From UBA12545 sp051024685 (lineage in GTDB: Bacteria > Bacillota > DSM-521 > Neomoorellales > Neomoorellaceae), in the NCBI GenBank assembly GCA_051024685.1, contig JAZHPA010000036.1:1-26540 (forward strand): DNA of 26,540 nucleotides, written 5' to 3'. Below are positions 1-6,826 of this stretch, one piece after another. A program made the position numbers and the translations under genes. Position 1 is the first letter of the stretch; the number at the start of each line of letters is the position of its first letter. The notes beneath the pieces were generated by a model. That model saw nothing but the letters and a program-made list of their open reading frames with translations. It was not told the origin of the DNA and searched no databases.

Positions 1-105
1 CCTGCCTCCGCCTTTCGCCTCGCTAAGTTTGGCTACCGCTCAGGTTTAGTCGCTCGCTTCCAAGCCCAAGCAGGCCTACCCTGCAAAAAGTGGGAATAAC
101 TCAGG
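1..105 (+). mobile_element. Inverted-repeat element, copy A (partial, right end)
   Basis: This is the right-hand part of a small repeat element whose left part lies outside the window. By eye it matches 11126-11229 (copy B) with two substitutions and one 1-base indel, so the two copies are recent. It ends in the terminal repeat GTGGGAATAACTCAGG at 90-105. The CAGG end is followed by 11 unrelated bases and then the -35 hexamer TTGCTT at 117. No transposase is seen, so this is a non-autonomous, MITE-like element. Open frames through it on either strand are not credible genes. Confidence 0.8.
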
Positions 106-116
106 TGAAAAAGCTC

Positions 117-145
117 TTGCTTTGGCGCCGGGCCTGTGCTAAAAT
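117..145 (+). promoter_or_regulatory. Sigma-A type promoter of the serine T-box operon
   Basis: The -35 hexamer is TTGCTT (117-122). A 17-base spacer leads to the -10 hexamer TAAAAT (140-145). Transcription would start near 152 and enter the T-box leader. The -35 lies 11 bases downstream of the end of repeat copy A. Confidence 0.7.
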
Positions 146-151
146 CATGCA

Positions 152-466
152 AAAAATACAGGATACCGCCAAAATGATGAGGGGGAGGAGGCGCGCCCAC
201 TCCGGTAAGCGAGAGAGCTGGTGGTCGGTGGGAACCAGCCCGGAGGCTGCTGCCAGGCGCCCCTGAGTGGCCGGCGATAAACCCGTCGGGGAGGGTCTCT
301 TCACCAGAGGATGCCACCGGCGGGGCAAACCGGCCCGGTCATGTCCGTTACGCATGCAGAGGGGGTCAGGAAAAGCTTCGCAGTCTTTCCTGGCCAAGTA
401 GGGTGGCACCGCGGGAAGAGACTCCCGTCCCTGACGACACGGCAGGGACGGGAGTTCTTATTTTAA
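152..466 (+). promoter_or_regulatory. T-box leader riboswitch, probably tRNA-Ser responsive
   Basis: The leader has the Stem I AG-bulge motif AGAGAGC (212-218), the distal-loop motif GGTGGGAACC (227-236) and the diagnostic T-box AGGGTGGCACCGCGG (400-414), followed by a strong terminator. In T-boxes the base after UGG in the antiterminator bulge pairs with the tRNA discriminator base. Here it is C, which calls for G73, as in bacterial tRNA-Ser. Ala and Cys tRNAs, with A73 and U73, would fit poorly. I could not place the specifier codon with confidence: the loop beside the CTCCGG/CCGGAG helix (200-205 with 240-245) does not show an obvious Ser codon. The serine assignment therefore rests on the discriminator base and the downstream serine genes. 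Confidence 0.9.
422..465 (+). terminator. T-box attenuator terminator
   Basis: A perfect 12-bp stem, CTCCCGTCCCTG with CAGGGACGGGAG (422-433 with 443-454), is followed by the T-rich run TTCTTATTTT. It competes with the antiterminator formed by the T-box bases just upstream, so transcription should read through when uncharged tRNA binds. Confidence 0.93.
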
Positions 467-498
467 CCGGATTTAAAGGAAGGAGGAGAGATTAGAGT

Positions 499-1659
499 AT
501 GCTTGATAAGCAAATCCTACTCTTACCCGGCCCCACGCCAGTACCGCCTCGGGTGGCTCAAGCCATGGCCCGGCCGGCCATCAACCACCGGGGGCCTGAG
601 TTTGTCCGACTCCTGCAGGAAGTGACCGGCGGTCTAAAGCAGGTCTTCCAGACCCAAAACGATGTAGTGGTCCTTACGGCCTCCGGTACAGGGGGTATGG
701 AAGCGGCCGTGGCCAACCTCCTGTCGCCCGGGGATAAGGCTCTGGCCGTTAGCGTGGGTGCCTTCGGGGAACGGTTTATCCAAATAGCCACCCGCTTCGA
801 GGTGGATGTGGAGGTAATGGCTTTTCCCTACGGGCAGGCGGCCGACCCGGAGGCCATCGCCGCGAGGCTGGAGAGGGATAAGGCGGGGCAGATTAAAGCC
901 ATCCTGGTCCAGCATAACGAAACCTCGACGGGGGTGCTCAATGATATACGCGCCATCAGCGAGGCCCGCCGCGGGCACCCGGCCCTGCTGGTGGTGGATG
1001 CCATCAGCGGTCTAATAGCTGCGGATCTCCCGGTGGACGCCTGGGACGTGGATGTGGCTATTGCAGGTTCCCAGAAGGCCTTTATGCTACCGCCGGGCCT
1101 GGCCATGCTGGCCCTGAGCCGGCGGGCCTGGGAGGCCGTGGAGCGTTGTACCAACCGCCGCTATTACTTGGACCTCTTGGCGGCCCGGGACCAGGCTGCC
1201 CGGGGCTGCACTCCTTATACACCGGCGGTCTCCCTCCTCTACGGACTGGAGGAAGCTCTGCACATGGTGGCCGAGGAAACCTTAGCGGGCAGTTTCCGGC
1301 GGCATGTCCTGTTGCGAGACATGGTCCGGGCCGGCCTGAAGGCCCTGGGAATGGAGCTCTTGGCAGGGGACGAGGTAGCTTCGCCCTCGGTTACCGCCGT
1401 TAAGGTGCCGCGGGGACTTAAACCCTCCGACATAATCGTCCCTCTCCGGGAAAGACACGGTGTAATAGTAGCCGCGGGCCAGGGAGAGGTAAAGGACAGC
1501 GTTTTCCGCATCGGCCATCTGGGCTATGTCACCACCCATGATGTCTTAGCCGGTCTGGCCGCTTTAGAGGACGTTCTGGACGGGTTGGGGATACGGACCA
1601 GGGACGGTGCCGGTGTGGCGGCGGCCCTAAAGGTGTACAGGGAGGGGCGGGTATCCTAG
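499..1659 (+). CDS. Class V PLP aminotransferase (serine/alanine-glyoxylate type), likely serine biosynthesis
   Basis: The 386-residue protein is a class V (fold type I) aminotransferase of the serine-pyruvate/alanine-glyoxylate group. The start has the family signature around PGPTPVPPRV (residues 10-19) and NHRGPEF (30-36). The PLP-binding Asp is D167 in VVDAIS and the Schiff-base lysine is K193 in GSQKAFMLPPG. Length is normal for the family, and a GGAGGAG ribosome binding site precedes ATG 499. It is the first gene behind the T-box, and phosphoglycerate dehydrogenase follows. Family members act on serine, alanine or glyoxylate. I infer that here it supplies the transamination step of serine synthesis, in place of SerC, which is absent from the window. 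A serine-glyoxylate or alanine-glyoxylate role cannot be excluded, so no gene symbol is given. Confidence 0.88.
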   Translation: MLDKQILLLPGPTPVPPRVAQAMARPAINHRGPEFVRLLQEVTGGLKQVFQTQNDVVVLTASGTGGMEAAVANLLSPGDKALAVSVGAFGERFIQIATRFEVDVEVMAFPYGQAADPEAIAARLERDKAGQIKAILVQHNETSTGVLNDIRAISEARRGHPALLVVDAISGLIAADLPVDAWDVDVAIAGSQKAFMLPPGLAMLALSRRAWEAVERCTNRRYYLDLLAARDQAARGCTPYTPAVSLLYGLEEALHMVAEETLAGSFRRHVLLRDMVRAGLKALGMELLAGDEVASPSVTAVKVPRGLKPSDIIVPLRERHGVIVAAGQGEVKDSVFRIGHLGYVTTHDVLAGLAALEDVLDGLGIRTRDGAGVAAALKVYREGRVS

Positions 1660-1974
1660 CCGGCTGCCGGCCTGTCACCCGCCTTTAATCCCCACCCGGA
1701 GGCCCAAGCCGCTCCTGGGAACGTTACGTGCCGGGCTGCGTTTCCCACATAGATAAAAGACGGACTCCGGGCTCCAGGGCCACCTTGGCGGCGGGGCCGA
1801 CAGGGACACCTGCGCCAGAAGGCGGGCTCCATCGTAGTCCGGCTAAAGCCATGGGCAGGAAAAGAGCCCGGCCGGCCGGAGCGCTCGGACGTTTTCGATG
1901 AAGACCGAGGAATGGGCTAGCCCTCGGGAACTGGGAGGCGAAGGATAGAACATTAAGGAAGTCCCCAAAGGAGG
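1660..1974 (+). other. Intergenic region without recognised gene
   Basis: These 315 bases between the aminotransferase and serA hold no convincing reading frame on either strand. I see no clear terminator and no T-box. The stretch is GC-rich and could be decayed coding sequence or a long spacer. Only the serA ribosome binding site at its end (AAAGGAGG, 1967-1974) is recognisable. Confidence 0.5.
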
Positions 1975-1983
1975 ATGGTGCGC

Positions 1984-3561
1984 ATGCGGGTTCTAGCCTT
2001 GGACCATATCGATCCCCAGGGTTTAAAGGTCCTGGCAGATGCGGGACTGGAAGTGGAAGCCCGGGGGAAAATGAGCGAAGAAGAGCTGAAAGGCGTTCTA
2101 CCCCTTTATGATGCTTTAATTGTGCGCAGCGCCACCCGGGTTACCGCCTCCGTGATGGCCGGGGCTAAAAGGCTTCGCATTATCGGCCGGGCCGGAGTGG
2201 GAATCGATAACATCGATGTGGCCGCGGCTACTGAGCGAGGAATCCTGGTGGTCAACGCGCCGGAGGGTAACACCATTGCGGCGGCGGAGCATACCATGGC
2301 CCTTATGCTGGCGCTGGCCCGCAGCATCCCTCAGGCCAGCACACTTCTTAAAGGAGGGGTGTGGGAGAAGAAGAAATTCCTGGGTGTAGAGCTGCGGCAT
2401 AAGACCTTGGGCATTCTCGGGCTGGGCAAGATCGGTAGCGAGGTGGCCCGCAGGGCCCGGGCCTTTGATATGCGCCTGCTCGCTTATGACCCCTTTGTGC
2501 AGCCCGAACAGGCGGAGCGTCTGGAAGTTTGCCTGACCTCCCTGGAACAGGTCCTGCAGGAGGCGGATTTTCTTACCATCCACCTGCCTTTAACGAAGGA
2601 CACTTACCATCTCCTGGGCCGCCGGGAACTGGGCCTCATGAAACCGGGTGCCCGGCTCCTCAACGTGGCCCGAGGGGGTATAGTGGATGAGGAGGCCCTT
2701 TATGAGGCCTTGGCCGGCGGGCACCTGGCGGGGGCTGCCCTGGATGTCTTTGAAGAGGAGCCCTTGACCGAAAGTCCCCTGTTCAAACTGGACAATGTCA
2801 TCGTTACCCCCCACCTGGGCGCCTCCACTGCCGAGGCCCAAATAGCGGTGGCCGTGGAGGTGGCGCGGGATATTGTGCGCTGCCTTCAAGGGGAACCGGT
2901 CCACAATGCAGTGAACATTCCGGTGGTGCGGGGGCCCCTGGCCGAAATTTTGCGGCCTTATCTGCAGCTGGCGGAAAGACTGGGGAGTTTTTTGAGCCAG
3001 CTCATGGAAGGCCCCGTCCTGGAGGCCGAACTCACTGTCGACGGCGACCTGGCCCAATACGACCTCTCGCCTTTGACCAATTCTTTTCTAAAGGGGCTCC
3101 TGCGGCCGCTCCTAGGGGACGCGGTAAATTACGTAAACGCTCCGGTAGTGGCCAGAAAGCGGGGAATCCGGGTACGGGAAAACAAGAGCCGGGACATGGG
3201 TTACTACACCAACCTGGTAAAGGCCCGGCTTAAAGGCCGCCGGGAAGACTTTGTGGCAGCTGGTACGGTGAACCAGGCCGGCGAGCCCCGCCTGGTGGGC
3301 CTCAACGGTTACAGCCTGGACGCTGAACTTAAAGGGCATATGCTCTATATACCCCACATCGACCGGCCCAAAATCATCGGGCCCGTGGGGCTGGCCGTAG
3401 GCGATTACGGTATTAATATTGCCGCCATGCAGGTGGGACGACGGGAGGCAGGGGGCGAGGCGGTCATGATTATGAGCATTGATTCGGAGGTGCCCCGGGA
3501 AGTCTTAAATGCCATTCGCCGGATTTCGGGGGTGCTGGATGTGCGCTACCTACACCTGTAG
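1984..3561 (+). CDS. serA: D-3-phosphoglycerate dehydrogenase
   Basis: SerA oxidises 3-phosphoglycerate to 3-phosphohydroxypyruvate with NAD+, the first step of serine synthesis. Numbering from an upstream ATG at 1975, the NAD-binding motif GLGKIG is at 149-154. The catalytic Arg is R233 (NVARGG), the catalytic Glu is in DVFEEEP (about 261) and the catalytic His is H280 (VTPHLGAS). An ASB-type intervening domain follows, and an ACT regulatory domain ends the protein from about 455. I choose ATG 1984 because AAAGGAGG (1967-1974) abuts the 1975 ATG but lies 9 bases before 1984; this gives 525 residues, typical of the long SerA form. The ACT domain suggests feedback control by serine. It probably shares T-box control with the aminotransferase, although 315 bases separate them. 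Confidence 0.97.
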   Translation: MRVLALDHIDPQGLKVLADAGLEVEARGKMSEEELKGVLPLYDALIVRSATRVTASVMAGAKRLRIIGRAGVGIDNIDVAAATERGILVVNAPEGNTIAAAEHTMALMLALARSIPQASTLLKGGVWEKKKFLGVELRHKTLGILGLGKIGSEVARRARAFDMRLLAYDPFVQPEQAERLEVCLTSLEQVLQEADFLTIHLPLTKDTYHLLGRRELGLMKPGARLLNVARGGIVDEEALYEALAGGHLAGAALDVFEEEPLTESPLFKLDNVIVTPHLGASTAEAQIAVAVEVARDIVRCLQGEPVHNAVNIPVVRGPLAEILRPYLQLAERLGSFLSQLMEGPVLEAELTVDGDLAQYDLSPLTNSFLKGLLRPLLGDAVNYVNAPVVARKRGIRVRENKSRDMGYYTNLVKARLKGRREDFVAAGTVNQAGEPRLVGLNGYSLDAELKGHMLYIPHIDRPKIIGPVGLAVGDYGINIAAMQVGRREAGGEAVMIMSIDSEVPREVLNAIRRISGVLDVRYLHL

Positions 3562-3915
3562 GAGTTCGCCCTGCCTGCGGTTTCCCCCCGCGGCCGGGAA
3601 CTGCCTTTGAGGTCCAAGAGGGTTTCCCCCCGGGGACGAAGCCTCATGTCCTGTCCCCATGGCCCGTCGCAGAGCCGGACGACTTCCGGCCCGCATTCAT
3701 TTTCGGACTTCCGCCAAGACTAACTTGGGTTCTCCGAAGGCTTGCCCGTGCCGTAGACCCTGAGCAGGACGCCGCAGCGCTAAGTGGGGCAGTGGCGGGC
3801 TACCCGCCGCTTTCGGGCCGGAAAGGTTTGCTTACGCCAGACGGAGGAGATTGAGGCAGGGGTCCGGTCCGTCGGCAGACCGAAGGTAGAGGGCCCACGG
3901 ATGCTAGAACAGGAT
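3562..3915 (+). other. Noncoding, GC-rich region with hairpins and a short direct repeat
   Basis: No gene is convincing here. GGTTTCCCCCCG occurs twice in direct orientation (3579-3590 and 3621-3632). Two compact hairpins can be drawn: GCCGGA...TCCGGC near 3673-3690, and GGCGGG-CTA-CCCGCC at 3794-3808. No T-box consensus is present, although serS follows. The region could hold a decayed leader, a small RNA, or nothing functional. Confidence 0.4.
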
Positions 3916-3944
3916 TTGCCAACCGCCAGCAATCGTGTCATAAT
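3916..3944 (+). promoter_or_regulatory. Putative serS promoter
   Basis: The -35 hexamer TTGCCA (3916-3921) is separated by 17 bases from the -10 hexamer CATAAT (3939-3944). The predicted leader, about 87 bases, contains a GC-rich hairpin at 3997-4012, CGCGGC-AACT-GCCGCG. That hairpin lies 10 bases before the ribosome binding site and has no T-tract. No inverted-repeat element precedes this promoter. Confidence 0.55.
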
Positions 3945-4037
3945 AGTGACAACAGCAGCCGGCGTTATTTTATTAGTATTAAAGGGAATTGGGGGTCGCG
4001 GCAACTGCCGCGGCTATCGGACAAAGGGGGATGCACC

Positions 4038-5315
4038 TTGCTGGATATAAAACTATTGCGCCAGAATCCTGAACTTGTAGCTCAGGGTTTGCGGCGTCGG
4101 GGCCTGGTAGCCCCACTGGAGCAATTTCTGGAACTGGATGCCCGGCGGCGCAGCTTGCTTACGGAAGTAGAAGCTCTCAGGAACCGGCGCAACACCGTCT
4201 CGGAGGAGATTGCCCGGCTGAAAAAGGCCGGCCAAGGGGCTGAGGAACTTATTGGGGAAATGCGGGGGGTTTCCCAGCGCATTAAGGAGCTCGACGATGC
4301 CATCCAGGCGGTGGAAGAACAGCTGGCCCAGGAAATGCTTGCCATACCCAACCTGCCCCACTCCTCAGTACCCGACGGTTCCGGCGAAGAAGACAACCAG
4401 GTGGTGCGGGTCTGGGGAGAGAGGACTGCCTTTAACTTTGAACCGCGGCCCCACTGGGAGATCGCCGAAAAACTGGGCATTATCGATTTCGAACGGGGCG
4501 CCAAGGTGGCCGGTGCACGGTTCGTCTTTTACCGAGGTGCCGGGGCCAAACTGGAGCGGGCTCTCATCAACTTTATGCTGGATTTACATACCGAAAAGCA
4601 TGGCTATACCGAAGTGTTTCCTCCCTACCTGGTCAACAGCAGTGCCATGTTGGGGACGGGGCAACTCCCCAAATTCGCTGAAGACATGTTCCACATCAGC
4701 GGTACCGATTATTACCTCATCCCTACCGCCGAGGTACCGGTGACCAACCTGTACCGGGAAGAGATCCTGGACGGAGAGCAGCTACCCCTTTACCACGTGG
4801 CGTACAGCGCATGCTTCCGGGCCGAAGCGGGAGCAGCGGGCCGGGATACCCGGGGCCTCATCAGGCAGCACCAGTTTAATAAGGTGGAACTGGTTAAATT
4901 CACCCGGCCGGAACAGTCCTATGACGAGCTGGAGAAGATGACCAGGGACGCAGAAGAGGTTTTGCAGCTCCTGGGCCTTCCCTACCGGGTGGTGCTCCTA
5001 TGCGCAGGCGACCTGGGCTTCGCTTCCTCCAAGACCTACGACCTGGAAGTGTGGTTCCCGGCTGCCGGTACTTACCGGGAGATTTCCTCGTGCAGCAATT
5101 GCGAAGATTTCCAGGCCCGGAGGGCCAACATACGCTTCCGCCCGGGTCCGAAGGAGAAACCCCGCTATGTGCATACTTTGAACGGTTCCGGCGTGGCCGT
5201 GGGCCGTACGGTGGCCGCGATCCTGGAAAACTACCAGCAGGAGGATGGTTCGGTGCTCATCCCCCCCTCGTTAAGGCCCTATATGGGCGGTATGGAGGCC
5301 ATCCGGCCGGAGTAG
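4038..5315 (+). CDS. serS: Seryl-tRNA synthetase
   Basis: This class II aminoacyl-tRNA synthetase charges tRNA-Ser with serine. The N-terminal tRNA-binding arm is an antiparallel coiled coil at roughly residues 30-100 (LEQFLELDARRRSLL through AVEEQLAQEM). Motif 2 is FRAEAG (260-265), continuing to RDTRGLIRQHQFNKVELV. Motif 3 is GVAVGRTVAAILENYQ, with R390. At 425 residues it is of normal length. The start is TTG 4038, supported by AAAGGGGG (4023-4030) 7 bases upstream and by the conserved MLDIKLLRQNPE opening. It follows the serine-synthesis genes but seems to have its own promoter, and I see no T-box in front of it. Confidence 0.98.
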   Translation: MLDIKLLRQNPELVAQGLRRRGLVAPLEQFLELDARRRSLLTEVEALRNRRNTVSEEIARLKKAGQGAEELIGEMRGVSQRIKELDDAIQAVEEQLAQEMLAIPNLPHSSVPDGSGEEDNQVVRVWGERTAFNFEPRPHWEIAEKLGIIDFERGAKVAGARFVFYRGAGAKLERALINFMLDLHTEKHGYTEVFPPYLVNSSAMLGTGQLPKFAEDMFHISGTDYYLIPTAEVPVTNLYREEILDGEQLPLYHVAYSACFRAEAGAAGRDTRGLIRQHQFNKVELVKFTRPEQSYDELEKMTRDAEEVLQLLGLPYRVVLLCAGDLGFASSKTYDLEVWFPAAGTYREISSCSNCEDFQARRANIRFRPGPKEKPRYVHTLNGSGVAVGRTVAAILENYQQEDGSVLIPPSLRPYMGGMEAIRPE

Positions 5316-5355
5316 GACCAGGTGGGGCCCACCCCCCTTTCACCAGGTAGAAAGG

Positions 5356-5568
5356 GTGAGGGAGATGCTCAAAAGCGCCCTGGAGGGCATTTTAAGCCGC
5401 AACTGGTACCTGGTATTTTTTATCTATGGGCTGTATGGGCTGGCCTTCTTCCTCATGGGCTTTAGTATTGCCCTCCGGGGCAGGCGCCCCAGCACCTTTC
5501 GCCTGGGACCGCATCTCCTCTTGCTGGCCGTCTTTGGCCTGCTCCACGGTGCAGCCGAAGGGGCCTAA
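5356..5568 (+). pseudogene. Sensor histidine kinase remnant (N-terminal membrane stump)
   Basis: The 70 codons starting at GTG 5356 encode a hydrophobic piece, LVFFIYGLYGLAFFLMGFSIAL, then LLLLAVFGLLHGAAEG. This resembles the first membrane segments of multi-pass sensor kinases paired with NarL-type regulators. The frame stops at 5566-5568, exactly where response-regulator sequence begins in another frame. No HAMP, HisKA, HATPase or other kinase domain remains. I infer a deletion that removed nearly the whole kinase and joined its start to the neighbouring regulator. A real 70-residue membrane protein is possible but less likely. Confidence 0.65.
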
Positions 5569-6156
5569 TCACGCCGTGGTGCGGGAAGGCCTGAAGGCTT
5601 TGCTGGCGGCGGAAGATGATATGGCTATAGTGGGTGAAGCTGCTACAGGGGAAGAAGCCCTGGAGTAGCGGCCAGGACCAACCCCCAGGTGGTCATCATG
5701 GACTTGCGCCTCCCGCAATGAGCGGCATAGAGGTTACCCGCTCTTTAAAAGAAGCCTTTCCCGCCATCCAAGTTATTGTCCTCAGCATGTATAATGGTGA
5801 GCATGTATAATGGTGAGGATGTGATTCTGCGGGCCTTGAAGGCCGGAGCATCCGCTTATGTGCTCAAAAGGGCCGAGGTGGCAGAATTGGTCAAGGCCAT
5901 CCGCCTGGTGGCCCGGGGCGAGGCCTACCTGGATTCCGCTGTGGCCCGGCGAGTAGTGGAGGGCCTGCAGAAGGCGGAGGTGGTTGAGGAGCGCAAGCGA
6001 GGCGAGGAGGGCTCCGAACTCACCCCTCGGTAGGAGGGAATCCTGCACCTGGTAGCCCCGGGACTGACCAATTCCGAGATCGCCCGGCGCCTTTACATCA
6101 GCGTAAAAACGGTCCAGGCCCACCGAGCCAATCTCATAAAAAAACTGTTGGCATGA
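5563..6156 (+). pseudogene. NarL/FixJ-family response regulator pseudogene
   Basis: In pieces, the translation follows a NarL-type regulator: NHAVVREGLKALLAAED, VVIMDLRLP, MSGIEVTRSLKEAFP, IQVIVLSMYNGE, EDVILRALKAGASAYVLKRA, then a LuxR-type helix-turn-helix NSEIARRLYISVKTVQAHRANLIKKL. The lesions visible are loss of the first residues at the kinase junction, a TAG stop at 5666, a frame change near 5717-5721, a 16-base tandem duplication near 5785-5816 that shifts frame, and a TAG at 6031 between the receiver linker and the HTH domain. With at least five lesions it cannot make a full regulator. An internal open frame (5776-6033) covers only the receiver C-terminus. Confidence 0.9.
5784..5816 (+). 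repeat. 16-bp tandem duplication inside the regulator pseudogene
   Basis: AGCATGTATAATGGTG occurs twice head to tail. Since 16 is not a multiple of three, the duplication shifts the frame. It sits where the receiver domain reads LSMYNGE, so it is one of the disabling mutations rather than a functional repeat. Confidence 0.85.
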
Positions 6157-6210
6157 TAACACTGCAACCCTAAGGAATTAACTATTAGGGTAGGATACAA
6201 GCAAAGGTGG

Positions 6211-6625
6211 GTGCATAACTCCATAAGGACCAGGGTCATCGTCGAAGCCAGGATAAAAACGGACAAGGTAGACTCCGAGATTTTGGTCAGGCTATTGGCC
6301 GTGGACTTTGTCGGCGGGTGCTGGGTGGCGCCTCAAGAAGAGAGGGAGCTAAGAATCCTTCTTCATCACCGGGCGGCCTTAAAGAAGCAGGTCGTGAGCC
6401 TCAAAAACCGCATCCATGGCGTTCTTTTCCGGCAGCCATAACCGTACCGGTGAGCGACCTGTTTGGGGTAAAGGGCAGGCAGTTCTCCGGGAGCTTGAGG
6501 GGTTTCCCGTGGTAGAGGAGATAGTCCTGACCTCGAACCTTAAAATCCTTGAGGCCCTGGAGGTGGAAATCGCGGGTATTGAGAAGGAACTGAACGCATG
6601 CTGCGCTGGACCTTCATCTAAAATC
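6211..6625 (+). pseudogene. IS110-family transposase remnant
   Basis: The first frame (to 6441) reads EARIKTDKVDSEILVRLLAVD, then ELRILLHHRAALKKQVVSLKNRIHGVLFRQ. This is characteristic of the DEDD-type transposases of the IS110 family, starting part-way into the N-terminal domain. Homology continues after two frame changes with VSDLFGVKGRQF and then VLRELEGFPVVEEIVLTSNLKILEALEVEIAGIEKEL. The first third of the gene and the C-terminal Transposase_20 domain are missing. No IS ends are recognisable. It lies between the regulator pseudogene and the mgtE promoter, in the same decay zone. Confidence 0.87.
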
Positions 6626-6645
6626 AGGGTTGCGGTTTTTCATGG

Positions 6646-6661
6646 GCGGGGATAACTCAGG
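6646..6661 (+). mobile_element. Inverted-repeat element end, copy D (isolated right terminus)
   Basis: GCGGGGATAACTCAGG matches the right terminus of copy B (GTGGGGATAACTCAGG) at 15 of 16 positions. No body of the element and no left terminus could be found upstream, where the IS110 remnant lies. The CAGG end is again followed by 11 bases and then a -35 hexamer (TTGATC, 6673). It may be the surviving end of a deleted copy. Confidence 0.6.
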
Positions 6662-6672
6662 GCAATTGTTCG

Positions 6673-6702
6673 TTGATCTTTCCCCTCCAAATGTGCTATG
6701 AT
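6673..6702 (+). promoter_or_regulatory. mgtE promoter
   Basis: TTGATC (6673-6678), an 18-base spacer and TATGAT (6697-6702) form a good sigma-A type promoter. The leader of about 118 bases contains a small hairpin, ATCGT...ACGAT near 6767-6783. It shows none of the conserved parts of the M-box Mg2+ riboswitch. Confidence 0.65.
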
Positions 6703-6826
6703 ATGTCCGCTTTCCTACGTTTTTACTTTCGGTGAAGGGTGGTGGTACGGTGGACCCGCTCCCACGATCGTTTAGCGCACGATATTTTACAACATTATAC
6801 AGCAAACTAAAGAGTGGGGGATTATC

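Noticed and set aside
3562..4037. T-box leader for serS
   Set aside because: The AGGGTGGNACCGCGG motif and the Stem I motifs are absent.
6206..6224. GGTGGGTGCATAACTCC resembles the element terminus
   Set aside because: The match is poor and broken, no TTG hexamer follows at 11 bases, and the bases belong to the IS110 transposase remnant.
6703..6826. Possible M-box Mg2+ riboswitch ahead of mgtE
   Set aside because: The leader is too short and lacks the conserved M-box segments; only a small hairpin is present.
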